DNA of 64,000 nt, taken from assembly GCA_037043455.1 (NCBI GenBank), contig JAWPHD010001215.1, positions 124,001 through 188,000 of the forward strand, read 5' to 3'. This document shows positions 1-11,500 of this stretch, in pieces (position 1 is the first letter of the stretch; each line of letters begins with the position of its first letter). Made by a program: the position numbers and the translations under genes. This DNA comes from Cyrtodaria siliqua (lineage: Eukaryota > Mollusca > Bivalvia > Adapedonta > Hiatellidae). The notes under the pieces were generated by a model. The model was given only the letters and a program-made list of their open reading frames with translations, was not told the DNA's origin and made no database searches.

Positions 1-880
1 ATACAAGTCTATGTAAAACTGTGACCCCCGGGGCGGGGCTAAATGTGACCCCTGGGTCTCCATTTGAACAAATTTGGTAGAGGACCATAAGCTTATAGCA
101 AATGCAAAATATTAAACCTCTAGCTCTTGCAGTTTCAGATTAGAAGATTTTTTAAGTTTTTCACTATACATGTCTATGTAAAACATGTGACACTTGGGGA
201 GAGGCCAAATGTGACCCGAGGATCACCATTTGAACAAACTTGGTAAAGGACCATAAGCTTATAGTAAATGCAAAATATCAAACCTCTGGCTCTTGTAGTT
301 TCCGAGAAGATATTTATTTTTTTCCCTATATAAGTCTATGTAAAACTGTGACCCCAGGGGCGGGGACAAATTTGACCTCAGGGTCACCATTTGAACAAAC
401 TTAGTAGAGGACCATAAGCTCATGCTACATGTAATACATGAGACCTCTGTGCCATGTGGTTTCAGAGAACATTTTTTAAAGTTTATGTCTATATGAAAAA
501 CATGCAAAGTCTCATATACAAACTTTGGACCCCCGGGGCACGGCCATTTTTGACCCCGAGGACTTCATTTGAAAAAACTTGATAGTCTAGGCGTTGGCGA
601 TCATTTTAAAAGAAAAACTGTTGAAATCTGTCCAGCGGTTCTTGAGAAGATTTTTTAAGGTTTCGACCATATATGGTAATGGCGGCCATCTTGGATGTCG
701 GCTGACCTAGTTTTAACAAATCTAAAAAGCATTCATCTAAGGATTATCCACGTGAAGTTTGGTCAAAATTGGCTACGTGGTTTCTGAGGAGAAGTCGATT
801 GAAAAAAGTTAATGACGGACGACGGACGACGGACGACGGACGAAGAGTGATCCCAATAGATCACCTTGAGCCGAAAAAAA
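1..880 (+). mobile_element. Helentron-like non-autonomous element, 3' part, about 165-bp internal units
   Basis: Three to four diverged tandem units of about 165 bp, recognisable by gtgacccc..ggggcgggg and caccatttgaacaaacttgg. They are followed by a (acggacg)n tract and a terminal hairpin, GTGATC-CCAATA-GATCAC at 847-864, then gagccgaaaa. Internal tandem units, a gacgg-rich 3' tract and a short terminal hairpin before an A-run recur in several families here. The 5' end lies outside the window. Related units occur at 29460-30060. Assignment to Helentrons is inference from architecture. Confidence 0.55.
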
Positions 881-2040
881 AAAAGAGAAAAAAGAAGATT
901 AAAAGTAGGTTTCATTCTAAATGAAACAAAAACAAATGTATGATTTATCCTTTAACACAAATAAGATAAAATCATACCCACTGTAAGATTCATTCTAACA
1001 AACCATATTAAAGGGACACACGGCCATCTTCATTTGTTAAATACTCACGGCGTCCCTTTAATTTTTCTCTTAACTTGCATTTGTTCAATCATTAATATTA
1101 ATTATTAGAATAGTTCAAAGCAAATATTTTTTACATATTACTACCTTTTTATAATATTGCACCAATAATATATTTAAAAATTTGGTAAAATAGAGAAGAA
1201 AATTGAAATCTCATTTTTTTTATTTGATTACATGCATGCAGTTTTAAAGTCAAAATGATGCAGGACAAGTAAATTGTTAATTTGGGTTAATTATCGAAAT
1301 ATTTCAGAAGTATTTCCTACCTTACCAGTCCTTCGGATGAGACTTTAAACCGGATGAGACTTTAAACCGAGGTCTGCTCGCTAAAATGCTTAGCGAGGAT
1401 AATGATTTTAATGTTTGAATAAAACTCAATTTTTCAACGTTAATCTACCACATGTTGAAGTACATTATTGGTATAATATAATAAACAGTTGGTTATAGGC
1501 AACAATTCATTTAAACTATTCTTAATGATTGCAAAAATGCAAGTCAGTATATATGAAAAAGCAAAGGAACAGCACAAGTGGTGAATGAATCAAGATTGCC
1601 TTGTGACTCTTTTACATACATAAATCGTACTACATGAAAGGCATATATAAGAGCTAGACTTGTACTAGGTCCAAATATAACACAAACAACAAAGTCCTAC
1701 TAGACTGTATCTACTGGGGACATCTGCAACATCATAATATTGAACTGAACAGCTGATCAATTCAGGCAAGAGCTTCTTGATTATTCTCAACAGTAGATTC
1801 AGGGTCCCAGCAATATTTTAATATCAGCCAGTTTTCCAAGTTGTAGACGATTGTGACAGGCTGAGTATGCTCATTGAAACATCGAATAAAACAATTGAAG
1901 GGACACACGGCAATATTGAAGTATTTATCAAACATTAAAATCACACTTCGATTTATTAATCCAGAATCGTTTTCACTTTAAACCTGCTTGCATGTAAATA
2001 AATGGTTAATAAAATTCATGCGTTTTCAAGTTTCTTTTGG
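881..2040. other. Non-coding AT-rich stretch with small repeats
   Basis: No gene seen. It holds a copy of an interspersed repeat at about 1010-1190 (starts aaagggacacacggc, contains ccaataatatatttaaa) that recurs at 35815-35990. There is also a 17-bp direct duplication cggatgagactttaaac at 1334-1367, and a hairpin CTCGCTAA-aatgc-TTAGCGAG at 1377-1397. The region lies downstream of the PCCA 3' end. Confidence 0.5.
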
Positions 2041-2440
2041 TATCTACTGGTATACTAATATATTATTGGTGTAATACCTACTGGTACACTAATATATTAA
2101 ATACCTACTGGTACACTAATATATTAAATACCTACTGGTACACCAATATATTATTGGTGTAATACCTACTGGTACACCAATATATTATTGGTGTAATAAT
2201 ACCTACTGGTACACCAATATATTATTGGAGTAATACCTACTGGTACACCAATATATTATTGGTGTAATACCTACTGGTACACCAATATATTATTGGTGTA
2301 ATACCTACTGGTACACCAATATATTATTGGTGTAATACCTACTGGTACACTAATATATTATTGGTGTAATACCTACTGGTACACCAATATATTATTGGTG
2401 TAATATCTACTGGTACACTAAAACATTATTGGTGCAATAT
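2041..2440. repeat. 34-bp tandem array with palindromic core
   Basis: About 11-12 units of 34 bp built on cctactggtacaccaata followed by tattattggtgtaata. Each full unit contains ACCAATA and TATTGGT in inverted order, so every copy can fold. The first units lack part of the palindrome. Confidence 0.85.
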
Positions 2441-2517
2441 AATAAAACATTATATGAAAGAACAACTTTAATACTTATTAATAATGATTTGCAAATATGC
2501 AAGTTATGTCGAAAAAC

Positions 2518-2810
2518 TAACAGGAAGTCGTAATTTTTACACTAACAGGACGACGCAAGTTTACACTAACAGGACGATGCAAGTTTACACTAACAGGACG
2601 ATGCAAGTTTACACTAACAGGACGACGTAAGTTTACACTAACAGGACGACGCAAGTTTACACTAACAGGACGACGTAAGTTTACACTAACAGGACGACGC
2701 AAGTTTACACTAACAGGTCGACGTAAGTTTTACACCAACAGGTCGACGTAAGTTTTACACCAACAGGTCGACGTAAGTTTACACTAACAGGACAACGCAA
2801 GTTTTTACAC
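2518..2810. repeat. 24-bp tandem array
   Basis: About 12 units of 24 bp, core ctaacaggacgacgcaagt plus ttaca. Because 24 is a multiple of 3, the minus strand reads as an 8-residue peptide repeat (RRPVSVNL). This is a by-product of the period, and no start context or conserved domain supports a gene. Confidence 0.85.
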
Positions 2811-2929
2811 AAATCAAGATTGGCGTAGGTCCCTTTAACACAGTTTTCTAAAGTAAGCAATTACACAGTACAATCAATTAATAAACAATAATAATTTGGT
2901 AAAGTATTTTAAATCATTCTTTTCAAACC

Positions 2930-3165
2930 CTGGGCCCCGTATTATGAAACAACTTACGACCATTTTGATCGTAAATCAATTTCTTAAATGCTTCACTATG
3001 AATTACACTTTTCAAATAAACGGGATTTCATTTCATTTTCTTATACATGTGATATTTATGCACTACGTGCACACATAATTGTTTACATTGAATGCTTAGG
3101 TGAAAAACGTGAACGATTTTAAAATTTGAGATTTATCGTAAGATTTTTAATAAAACAGGGCCCTG
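2930..3165. mobile_element. MITE with about 30-bp imperfect terminal inverted repeats
   Basis: The left end CTGGGCCCCGTATTATGA.. and the reverse complement of the right end CAGGGCCCTGTTTTATTA.. align over about 30 bp through ACTTACGA / TCTTACGA. Length is 236 bp with no coding capacity. The superfamily is not certain. Confidence 0.6.
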
Positions 3166-3373
3166 ATCACCAACAATTCCCAGTAAAAGCTATGGAAAAT
3201 ATAGCAGGGCATATTATATTTATTTATCATGCAGATATGCTCTTTTCTGCCTAATAAAGGGGTGACCTAATAAATTTTGCCTTATGTGCCTACTGACCAA
3301 GAAAGAAAATCAATGCGGAATCCCTCGCCTAATAAACTTGATAGTAAAAGTAAAAGGCATAATATTCTCTATA

Positions 3374-4377
3374 GAAGAGGTGTTCAACTTATAATGTAAC
3401 ACTTTTGTTTAAGATGCTATTTTTCAGCGGAAGTGATTATCAGAAAAAAGGTGTGATTTAATTTTGTGAAACTATCATTTAGAACGTATACATTTAAAAG
3501 TAATCTCCAATTTCACGCGGTTGATTTTAAATTACATTTTGAATTAGGTGGATGCTATTTTCTAATTTTAAGCCTATATGTTTCTATTGCCATAGAGTTT
3601 TACCTTAAACCAAATAATTCCACAAAATGCATATCATAATTGTTTAAAACTGTGTTTGCAATTTAAATGTGATAGTATGTTTTATTTTAAGGCAAAAATA
3701 TAGTTGTTGAATTAAGTTTGATTTTTATCGCAATATTAATTAAAAAATGATAGGACAGTTTGCTGGTATGTTAGCCATGACTTTATAAATTAACCAAAAT
3801 AAGCATTGTATTATCACATACCATATAAAGATATCTTTGGTCATAATTATGTTTAAATGTCTGTGTTTTGCCCCTAAATCTTAAGTTATATATTTTTTCT
3901 TTCTTTTCCTATAAGAAAGTAATAAAACTTATTTTTTATAGAGGAGGAAATCATAACAAAGCCTGCAGCTGATGTTTCGAACTAGAAGTTTTCAAAAATT
4001 CAGTCATTTTCAAAGTCAAATTTCATGTTAATTTACGTTGAAATCTTGAAAAACGACAAATAGCAAAAAAAAGCCATATTCCAAATGTTTACCTTCAGAC
4101 ATGGGCATATCAGACTACTATAACCTTAAACGACAATTTACAAGCATTTTTTTTTTAAATTGTATTAGTTATTTTTATATTTGAAATACATTTGAACATC
4201 ATTCTCTACCCTTATTAAAAAATACGGATGCAGCAAAATTAGGAAGCTCATGTCATCATGTTTTATATTGAAGAAATCATAGACTTGACATTAAAATCAA
4301 CATATTTGACGAGAATGTCAATATATTTGATACAGTGACAAAATGAAAGTGTTACATTATAAGTTGAACACCTCTCG
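3374..4377. mobile_element. TIR DNA element, about 1 kb, perfect 30-bp inverted repeats, TA flanks
   Basis: 3376-3405 (agaggtgttcaacttataat...) is exactly the reverse complement of 4346-4375. Extending two bases outward leaves TA on both sides (3372-3373 and 4378-4379), as expected of a Tc1/mariner-type insertion. The inside is AT-rich and I see no transposase reading frame, so it is probably a decayed or non-autonomous copy. Confidence 0.65.
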
Positions 4378-5200
4378 TATATTAACAGTCGTATTTACAT
4401 AACAAACATTATTAACTTGGCATGTGACCAATTTAAAGACAGAATATTTAAATATCAGTTTTTCAAGAATAATCTTTTGTGAAACTAAGCAAAACGGTGT
4501 GCTTTTAGTGATGACTAAATCTAATAATGCACAATGCAAAAACATGTTTAAATCAGTAAAAAAAATATATATATATATACATTTGCTTGGCCTCAAAAGA
4601 ATGCCTCTGTGAGTTTTATAATGATTGTAATGATATATAAATCACTACTTTTATGTCTACTTCAATCACTAATAGTGATTTCAAGTCATGCGCTAGTTCC
4701 TTACATTTTACTTAAAGACATTTTCTATAGCTTTTTCTGCATAACAGATTTTTTTAAAACTTTTTGTACAGTAAGTCTGTTATATATATATAGACAGAAA
4801 ATGCAAAAATAATGGTAGGTAACCGTGATAGTTAAATATAAAAAATAATTTGTTTGTTTGAATATTTTCTTATTAAGAGAAACGTGTTTCACCAAACCAT
4901 TTTAGCATGTGAAAAAAACTTAAAATTTCTATTAAAGTCAGCTATTATATTGTGGAAGACATTTTAACTATTAAAGTTTTACCTTGTGACTTAGTTAAGT
5001 TTTTAAGTACCTATTTGATTAACACTAAAGGAATTGTTGGTGAAACCGGCACCAGTTTATATAAACAAGAATAAAATGGGTACATCAGCAGTAAACTTTA
5101 TTTCTGTTTTGTTCACTATGGAGTGCTCGCTATACAACTTTTTTTGTCTTTGAATTACATATAAAACATTGTCAAGACTTGAGCAAAGCATTACAAAAAT
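4378..5200. other. Non-coding stretch, nothing recognised
   Basis: AT-rich sequence with an (at)n run near 4566-4580. The short ORFs here show no family features. It lies just downstream of the probable PCCA polyadenylation site. Confidence 0.5.
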
Positions 5201-5224
5201 AAAAAGGAAAAATGCTTTGTTTTC

Positions 5225-5230
5225 TTTATT
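5225..5230 (-). promoter_or_regulatory. Probable PCCA polyadenylation signal AATAAA
   Basis: tttatt on the plus strand reads AATAAA on the gene strand, about 270 nt after the stop codon. That implies a 3' UTR of roughly 290 nt (5498 down to about 5205). A second AATAAA at 5103-5098 is an alternative. No transcript evidence is available. Confidence 0.5.
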
Positions 5231-5498
5231 GCATACATCACAGACCTAATATGTTGAACAAATATGTCTGTGCATACATCAGTTTGTATTACAACTTTTT
5301 TGTAAAATATAAATTGTACATGCTTTAACAAAATTTGTTTTAAATTTGTGTTCAAAGGATCAAAAGAGTTGTATGAGCCATAGGGATAAACACAAAGCAC
5401 TTATTCCCACCAAATGTACTACTGCTATTACATAATCTCAAAATATCTTAAAACACCGTGACTTGACCCGAAATACTGAAGGGAGATATGTGCCGTGT

Positions 5499-5567
5499 TC
5501 ACTCAAGCTCGACCAACGTGTCACCTTCGTCGACCGTATCTCCTGGTTTGTAAAGCACCTTCTTTAC
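5499..5567 (-). CDS. PCCA: PCCA terminal exon (end of biotinyl domain)
   Basis: The acceptor tatctgcag precedes GTAAAGAAG. The exon reads [22 protein letters not shown] then TGA (5501-5499), phase 0. This is the last beta-strand half of the biotinyl/lipoyl-like fold; the ending GD.L.ELE matches PCCA family C-termini. It joins ...AAKTGK from the preceding exon across an 8.8-kb intron. Confidence 0.96.
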   Translation of the reverse strand, partial: VKKVLYKPGDTVDEGDTLVELE

Positions 5568-8500
5568 CTGCAGATAGTTTTGAAAAAATAGAATAGATTA
5601 GATTATTCCATAAAATTGATGGACTCATAGAGATGACAGCATGTAAATTAGTTGAGTATAGAATCATTTGTATATCCAATTTTAACAGTAAAAGAAATGA
5701 ATACTGGCGATTGTCAAACCCCGGTAGCAAGATAAAGGACAAGGTATGATAAGGGGGTATTTTGGCCCCCAATATATTCCAAATGCAAAACAATAATATT
5801 TACATATAATCTGTTGTGCATGTTGAAGTAAATTGATCATATTCCATCTTCAAAATATATTTTTATTTATTTTATTTATCTAGAAGAATTAATAGGGTCT
5901 CAAAAAATGGCATTTTTGGTAATTTTGTTATATTTTGTAGATTTTGGACCTTTCTGAGCAAGATTTTTATCTTAAAAATATAGAGCTACAAGCACACAGT
6001 TTTTTGCCTGATGATGCACATCAAGTACCTGTTTCAAAAAAAAATCAGCTGTGCTCAGGGGTGTGCTCTGTATTTCCAAGACCAAAAACTGATCGAAAAC
6101 TGCTGAAAATGTGAACAAAATGTCATTTTTTTGTGAAAGAGGCTCTTAAACTTATTTAGAGAAGTTCAAACGTACTAGTAATGAGTTTTAATATTGATTC
6201 AGTTCAATTGTAGCTACACTAGATATTAAAAACTTGTGCATTAAAACTATCAATATTGGGGGCCAATTTTGTCCCTTATCATACCTAGTCCTTTGCTTAC
6301 AAAAACTCGCCTTGACCGACTCTTATTTATTTGGGAACTGTTGAATCTAGTAAAGCAACTAACTGAATGGGTTTATTGCATTTGGTCATTTGGAAATTGT
6401 TGAATCTAGTAAAGCAACTAACTGAATGGGTTTATTGCATTTGGTCATTTGGAAACTGTTGAATCTAGTAAAGCAACAAACTGAATGGGTTTATTGCATT
6501 TGGTCATTTGGAAATTGTTGAATCTAGTAAGGCATAACTGAATGGGTTTATCACATTTGGTCATTTGGGAATTTGTTGAATCTAGTAAAGCAACTAACTG
6601 AATGGGTTTATTGCATTTGGTCATTTGGAAATTGTTGAATCTAGAAAAGCAACTAACTGAATGGGTTTATTGCATTTGGTCATTTGGGAACTGTTGAATC
6701 TAGTAAAGCAACTAACTGAATGGGTTTATTGCATTTGGTCATTTGGAAATTGTTGAATCTAGTAAAGATACTAACTAAATGGGTTTATTGCATTTGGTCA
6801 TTTGGGAACTGTTGAATCTAGTAAAGCAACTAACTGATTGGGTTTATTGCATTTGGTCATTTGGAAATTGTTGAATCTAGTAAAGCAACTAACTGAATGG
6901 GTTTATTGCATTTGGTCATTTGGGAACTGTTGAATCTAGTAAAGCAACTAACTGAATGAGTCATTTGGGAATTGTTGAATCTAGTAAAGCAACTAACTGA
7001 ATGGGTTTATTGCATTTGGTCATTTGGAAACTGTTGAATCTAGTAAAGCAACTAACTGAATGGGTTTATTGCAATTGGTCATTTGGAAATTGTTGAATCA
7101 GGTAAAGCATAACTGAATGGGTTTATTGCATTTGGTCATTTGGAAATTGTTGAATCTAGTAAAGCAACTAACTGAATGAGTTTATTGCATTTGGTTATTT
7201 GGAAATTGTTGAATCTAGTAAAGCAACTAACTGAATGAGTTTATTGTATTTGGTCATTTGGGAACTGTTGAATCTAGTCAAGCAACTAACTGAATGGGTT
7301 TATTGCATTTGGTCATTTGGGAACTGTTGAATCTAGTAAAACGACTAACTGAATGGGTTTATTGCATTTGGCCATTTGGGAACTGTTGAATCTAGTAAAG
7401 CAACTAACTGAATGGGTTTATTGCATTTGGTCATTTGGAAATTGTTGAATCCAGTAAAGCAACTAACTGAATGGGTTTATTGCATTTGGTCATTTGGGAA
7501 CTGTTGAATCAAATAAAGCAACTAACTGAATGAGTCATTTGGGAATTGTTGAATCTATTAAAGCAACTAACTGAATGGGTTTATTGCATTTGGTCATTTG
7601 GAAATTGTTGAATCTAGTAAAGCAACTAACTGAATGGATTTATTGCATTTGGTCATTTGGAAATTGTTGAATCTAGTAAAGCACCTAACTGAATGGGTTT
7701 ATTGCATTTGGTCATTTGGGAACTGTTGAATCTAGTAAAGCAACTAACTGAATGGGTTTATTGCATTTGGTCATTTGGGAACTGTTAAATCTAATAAAGC
7801 AACTAACTGAATGGGTTTATTGCATTTGGTCATTTGGAAATTGTTGAATCTAGTAAAGCAACTAACTGAATGGGTTTATTGCATTTGGTCATTTGAGAAC
7901 TGTTGAATCTAGTAAAGCAACTAACTGAATGGGTTTATTGCATTTGGTCATTTGGAAATTGTTGAATCTAGTAAAGCAACTTACTGAATGGGTTTATTGC
8001 ATTTGGTCATTTGGAAATTGTTGAATCTAGTAAAGCAACTAACTGAATGGGTTTATTGCATTTGGTCATTTGGGAACTGTTGAATCTAGTAAAGCAACTA
8101 ACTGAATGAGTTTATTGCATTTGGTCATTTGGAAACTGTTGAATCTAGTAAAGCAACTAACTGAATGGATTTATTGCATTTGGTCATTTGGGAACTGTTG
8201 AATCTAGTAAAGCAACTAACTGAATGGGTAATTGCATTTGGTCATTTGGAAATTGTTGAATCTAGTAAAGCATCTAACTGAATGGGTTGATTGCATTTGG
8301 TCATTTGGGAACTGTTGAATCAAATAAAGCAACTAACTGAATGAGTCATTTGGGAATTGTTGAATCTAGTAAAGCAACTAACTGAATGGGTTTATTGCAT
8401 TTGGTCATTTGGGAACTGTTGAATCAAATAAAGCAACTAACTGAATGAGTCATTTGGGAATTGTTGAATCTAGTAAAGCAACTAACTGAATGGGTTTATT

Positions 8501-11500
8501 GCATTTGGTCATTTGGAAATTGTTGAATCTAGTAAAGCAACTATCGAATGGGTTTATTGCATTTGGTTATTTGGAAATTGTTGAATCTAGTAAAGCAACT
8601 AACTGAATGGGTTTATTGCATTTGGTCATTTGGGAACTGTTGAATCTAGTAAAGCAACTAACTGAATGAGTTTATTGCATTTGGTCATTTGGAAACTGTT
8701 GAATCTAGTAAAGCAACTAACTGAATGGGTTTATTGCATTTGGTCATTTGGGAACTGTTGAATCTAGTAAAGCAACTAACTGAATGGGTTTATTGCATTT
8801 GGTCATTTGGAAATTGTTGAATCTAGTAAAGCAACTAACTGAATGGTTTATTGCATTCGGTCATTTGGAAATTGTTGAATCTAGTAAAGCAACTAACTGA
8901 ATGGGTTTATTGCATTTGGTCATTTGGAAATTGTTGAATCTAGTAAAGCACCTAACTGAATGGGTTTATTGCATTTGGTCATTTGGGAACTGTTGAATCT
9001 AGTAAAGCAACTAACTGAATGAGTTTATTACATTTGGTCATTTGGGAACTGTTGAATCTAATAAAGCAACTAACTGAATGGGTTTATTGCATTTGGTCAT
9101 TTGGAAATTGTTGAATCTAGTAAAGCAACTAACTGAATGGGTTTATTGCATTTGGTCATTTGAGAACTGTTGAATCTAGTAAAGCAACTAACTGAATGGG
9201 TTTATTGCATTTGGTCATTTGGAAATTGTTGAATCTAGTAAAGCAACTTACTGAATGGTTTATTGCTTTGGTCATTTGGAAATTGTTGAATCTAGTAAAG
9301 CAACTAACTGAATGGGTTTATTGCATTTGGTCATTTGGGAACTGTTGAATCTAGTAAAGCAACTAACTGAATGAGTTTATTGCATTTGGTCATTTGGAAA
9401 CGGTTGAATCTAGTAAAGCAACTAACTGAATGAGTCATTTGGGAATTGTTGAATCTAGTAAAGTAACTAACTGAATGGGTTTATTGCATTTGGTCATTTG
9501 GGAACTGTTGAATCAAATAAAGCAACTAACTGAATGAGTCATTTGGGAATTGTTGAATCTAGTAAAGCAACTAACTGAATGGGGTTATTGCATTTGGTCA
9601 TTTGGAAATTGTTGAATCTAGTAAAGCAACTATCGAATGGGTTTATTGCATTTGGTTATTTGGAAATTGTTGAATCTAGTAAAGCAACTAACTGAATGGG
9701 TTTATTGCATTTGGTCATTTGGGAACTGTTGAATCTAGTAAAGAAACTAACTGAATGAGTTTATTGCATTTGGTCATTTGGAAACTGTTGAATCTAGTAA
9801 AGCAACTAACTGAATGGGTTTAATGCATTTGGTCATTTGGGAACTGTTGAATCTAGTAAAGCAACTAACTGAATGGGTTTATTGCATTTGGTCATTTGGG
9901 AACTGTTGAATCTAGTAAAGCAACTAACTGAATGGGTTTATTGCATTTGGTCATTTGGAAATTGTTGAATCTAGTAAAGCAACTAACTGAATGGTTTATT
10001 GCATTCGGTCATTTGGAAATTGTTGAATCTAGTAAAGCAACTAACTGAATGGGTTTATTGCATTTGGTCATTTGGAAATTGTTGAATCTAGTAAAGCACC
10101 TAACTGAATGGGTTTATTGCATTTGGTCATTTGGGAACTGTTGAATCTAGTAAAGCAACTAACTGAATGGGTTTATTACATTTGGTCATTTGGGAACTGT
10201 TGAATCTAATAAAGCAACTAACTGAATGGGTTTATTGCATTTGGTCATTTGGAAATTGTTGAATCTAGTAAAGCAACTAACTGAATGGGTTTATTGCATT
10301 TGGTCATTTGAGAACTGTTGAATCTAGTAAAGCAACTAACTGAATGGGTTTATTGCATTTGGTCATATGGAAATTGTTGAATCTAGTAAAGCAACTTACT
10401 GAATGGGTTTATTGCTTTGGTCATTTGGAAATTGTTGAATCTAGTAAAGCAACTAACTGAATGGGTTTATTGCATTTGGTCATTTGGGAACTGTTGAATC
10501 TAGTAAAGCAACTAACTGAATGAGTTTATTGCATTTGGTCATTTGGAAACGGTTGAATCTAGTAAAGCAACTAACTGAATGGGTTTATTGCATTTGGTCA
10601 TTTGGAAATTGTTGAAGCTAGTAAAGCAAGATAATTTAGCATCAAGCTGAATGGAATTGATCAAATCTGTTAATAATGTTTTGTTTTAATGTTTTATTAA
10701 CATCATTTTCAGCACATTTGATGGTCCATTGTTAATGCCGGAGGAAGACCACCCACTTATACCTGGGTACAACTTTTATGCTGCAAATATTTATAACAAT
10801 TTGTAGTATAATATCTTTGTTACTTTCATTTTATTTTTATTTTCAAACTTGGTAAATAATCTAACAATTTTTAAGTGCAATATGTTTTTGGTAACATATG
10901 CTGTCATAAATGTCAACTGTTTCTCAAATTGTAAAAACACCATTGTTAAAACCCCATGTAAAATTAACCTTTTGAATATCAATCAAGTTAGTTTGTAATC
11001 TTAATACAAACATATTGGGAATTCACTTTCAAGTAGGAAATGCCAAGCCAACTTAATTGTTTGTTCCTGTATGTGTGAAAGTTACTTTCTATAACATGTG
11101 CTATGTTTATCACCTAACTACTCTCAATTGTAACATGTAATCACATTGTTTATTGTTTGTACATTCATAATTATCAGTCTTTTGTTATAATAATAACTTA
11201 AACACCAAGCCAATGGTGTCAAAGCTTTTAACATTAGTATATAAGATGTAAAATTTAATGTTCAAAAAAATAAGAAAATATAATATAAGGAATAAGGAAT
11301 AAGGAAGGAGTTAATAATAGTTAGTAAGGAGTGCATAGTCAATGTTTGGATCTACCAAGCAGATTGGAATTATCCGTCAAGATTATTGTAACTCGTTTAA
11401 ATATATGTTTGGGACAACTTTGCCATCAACGTGTGCAACAGTGTATACATTTTAGACTTCTTTAAATTAAGTGGACATTACCGCTGTTCATAGTGACTAT

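Noticed and set aside
2517..2702. 61-aa ORF with RRPVSVNL repeats
   Set aside because: It is a 24-bp array whose period is a multiple of three; no gene signals.
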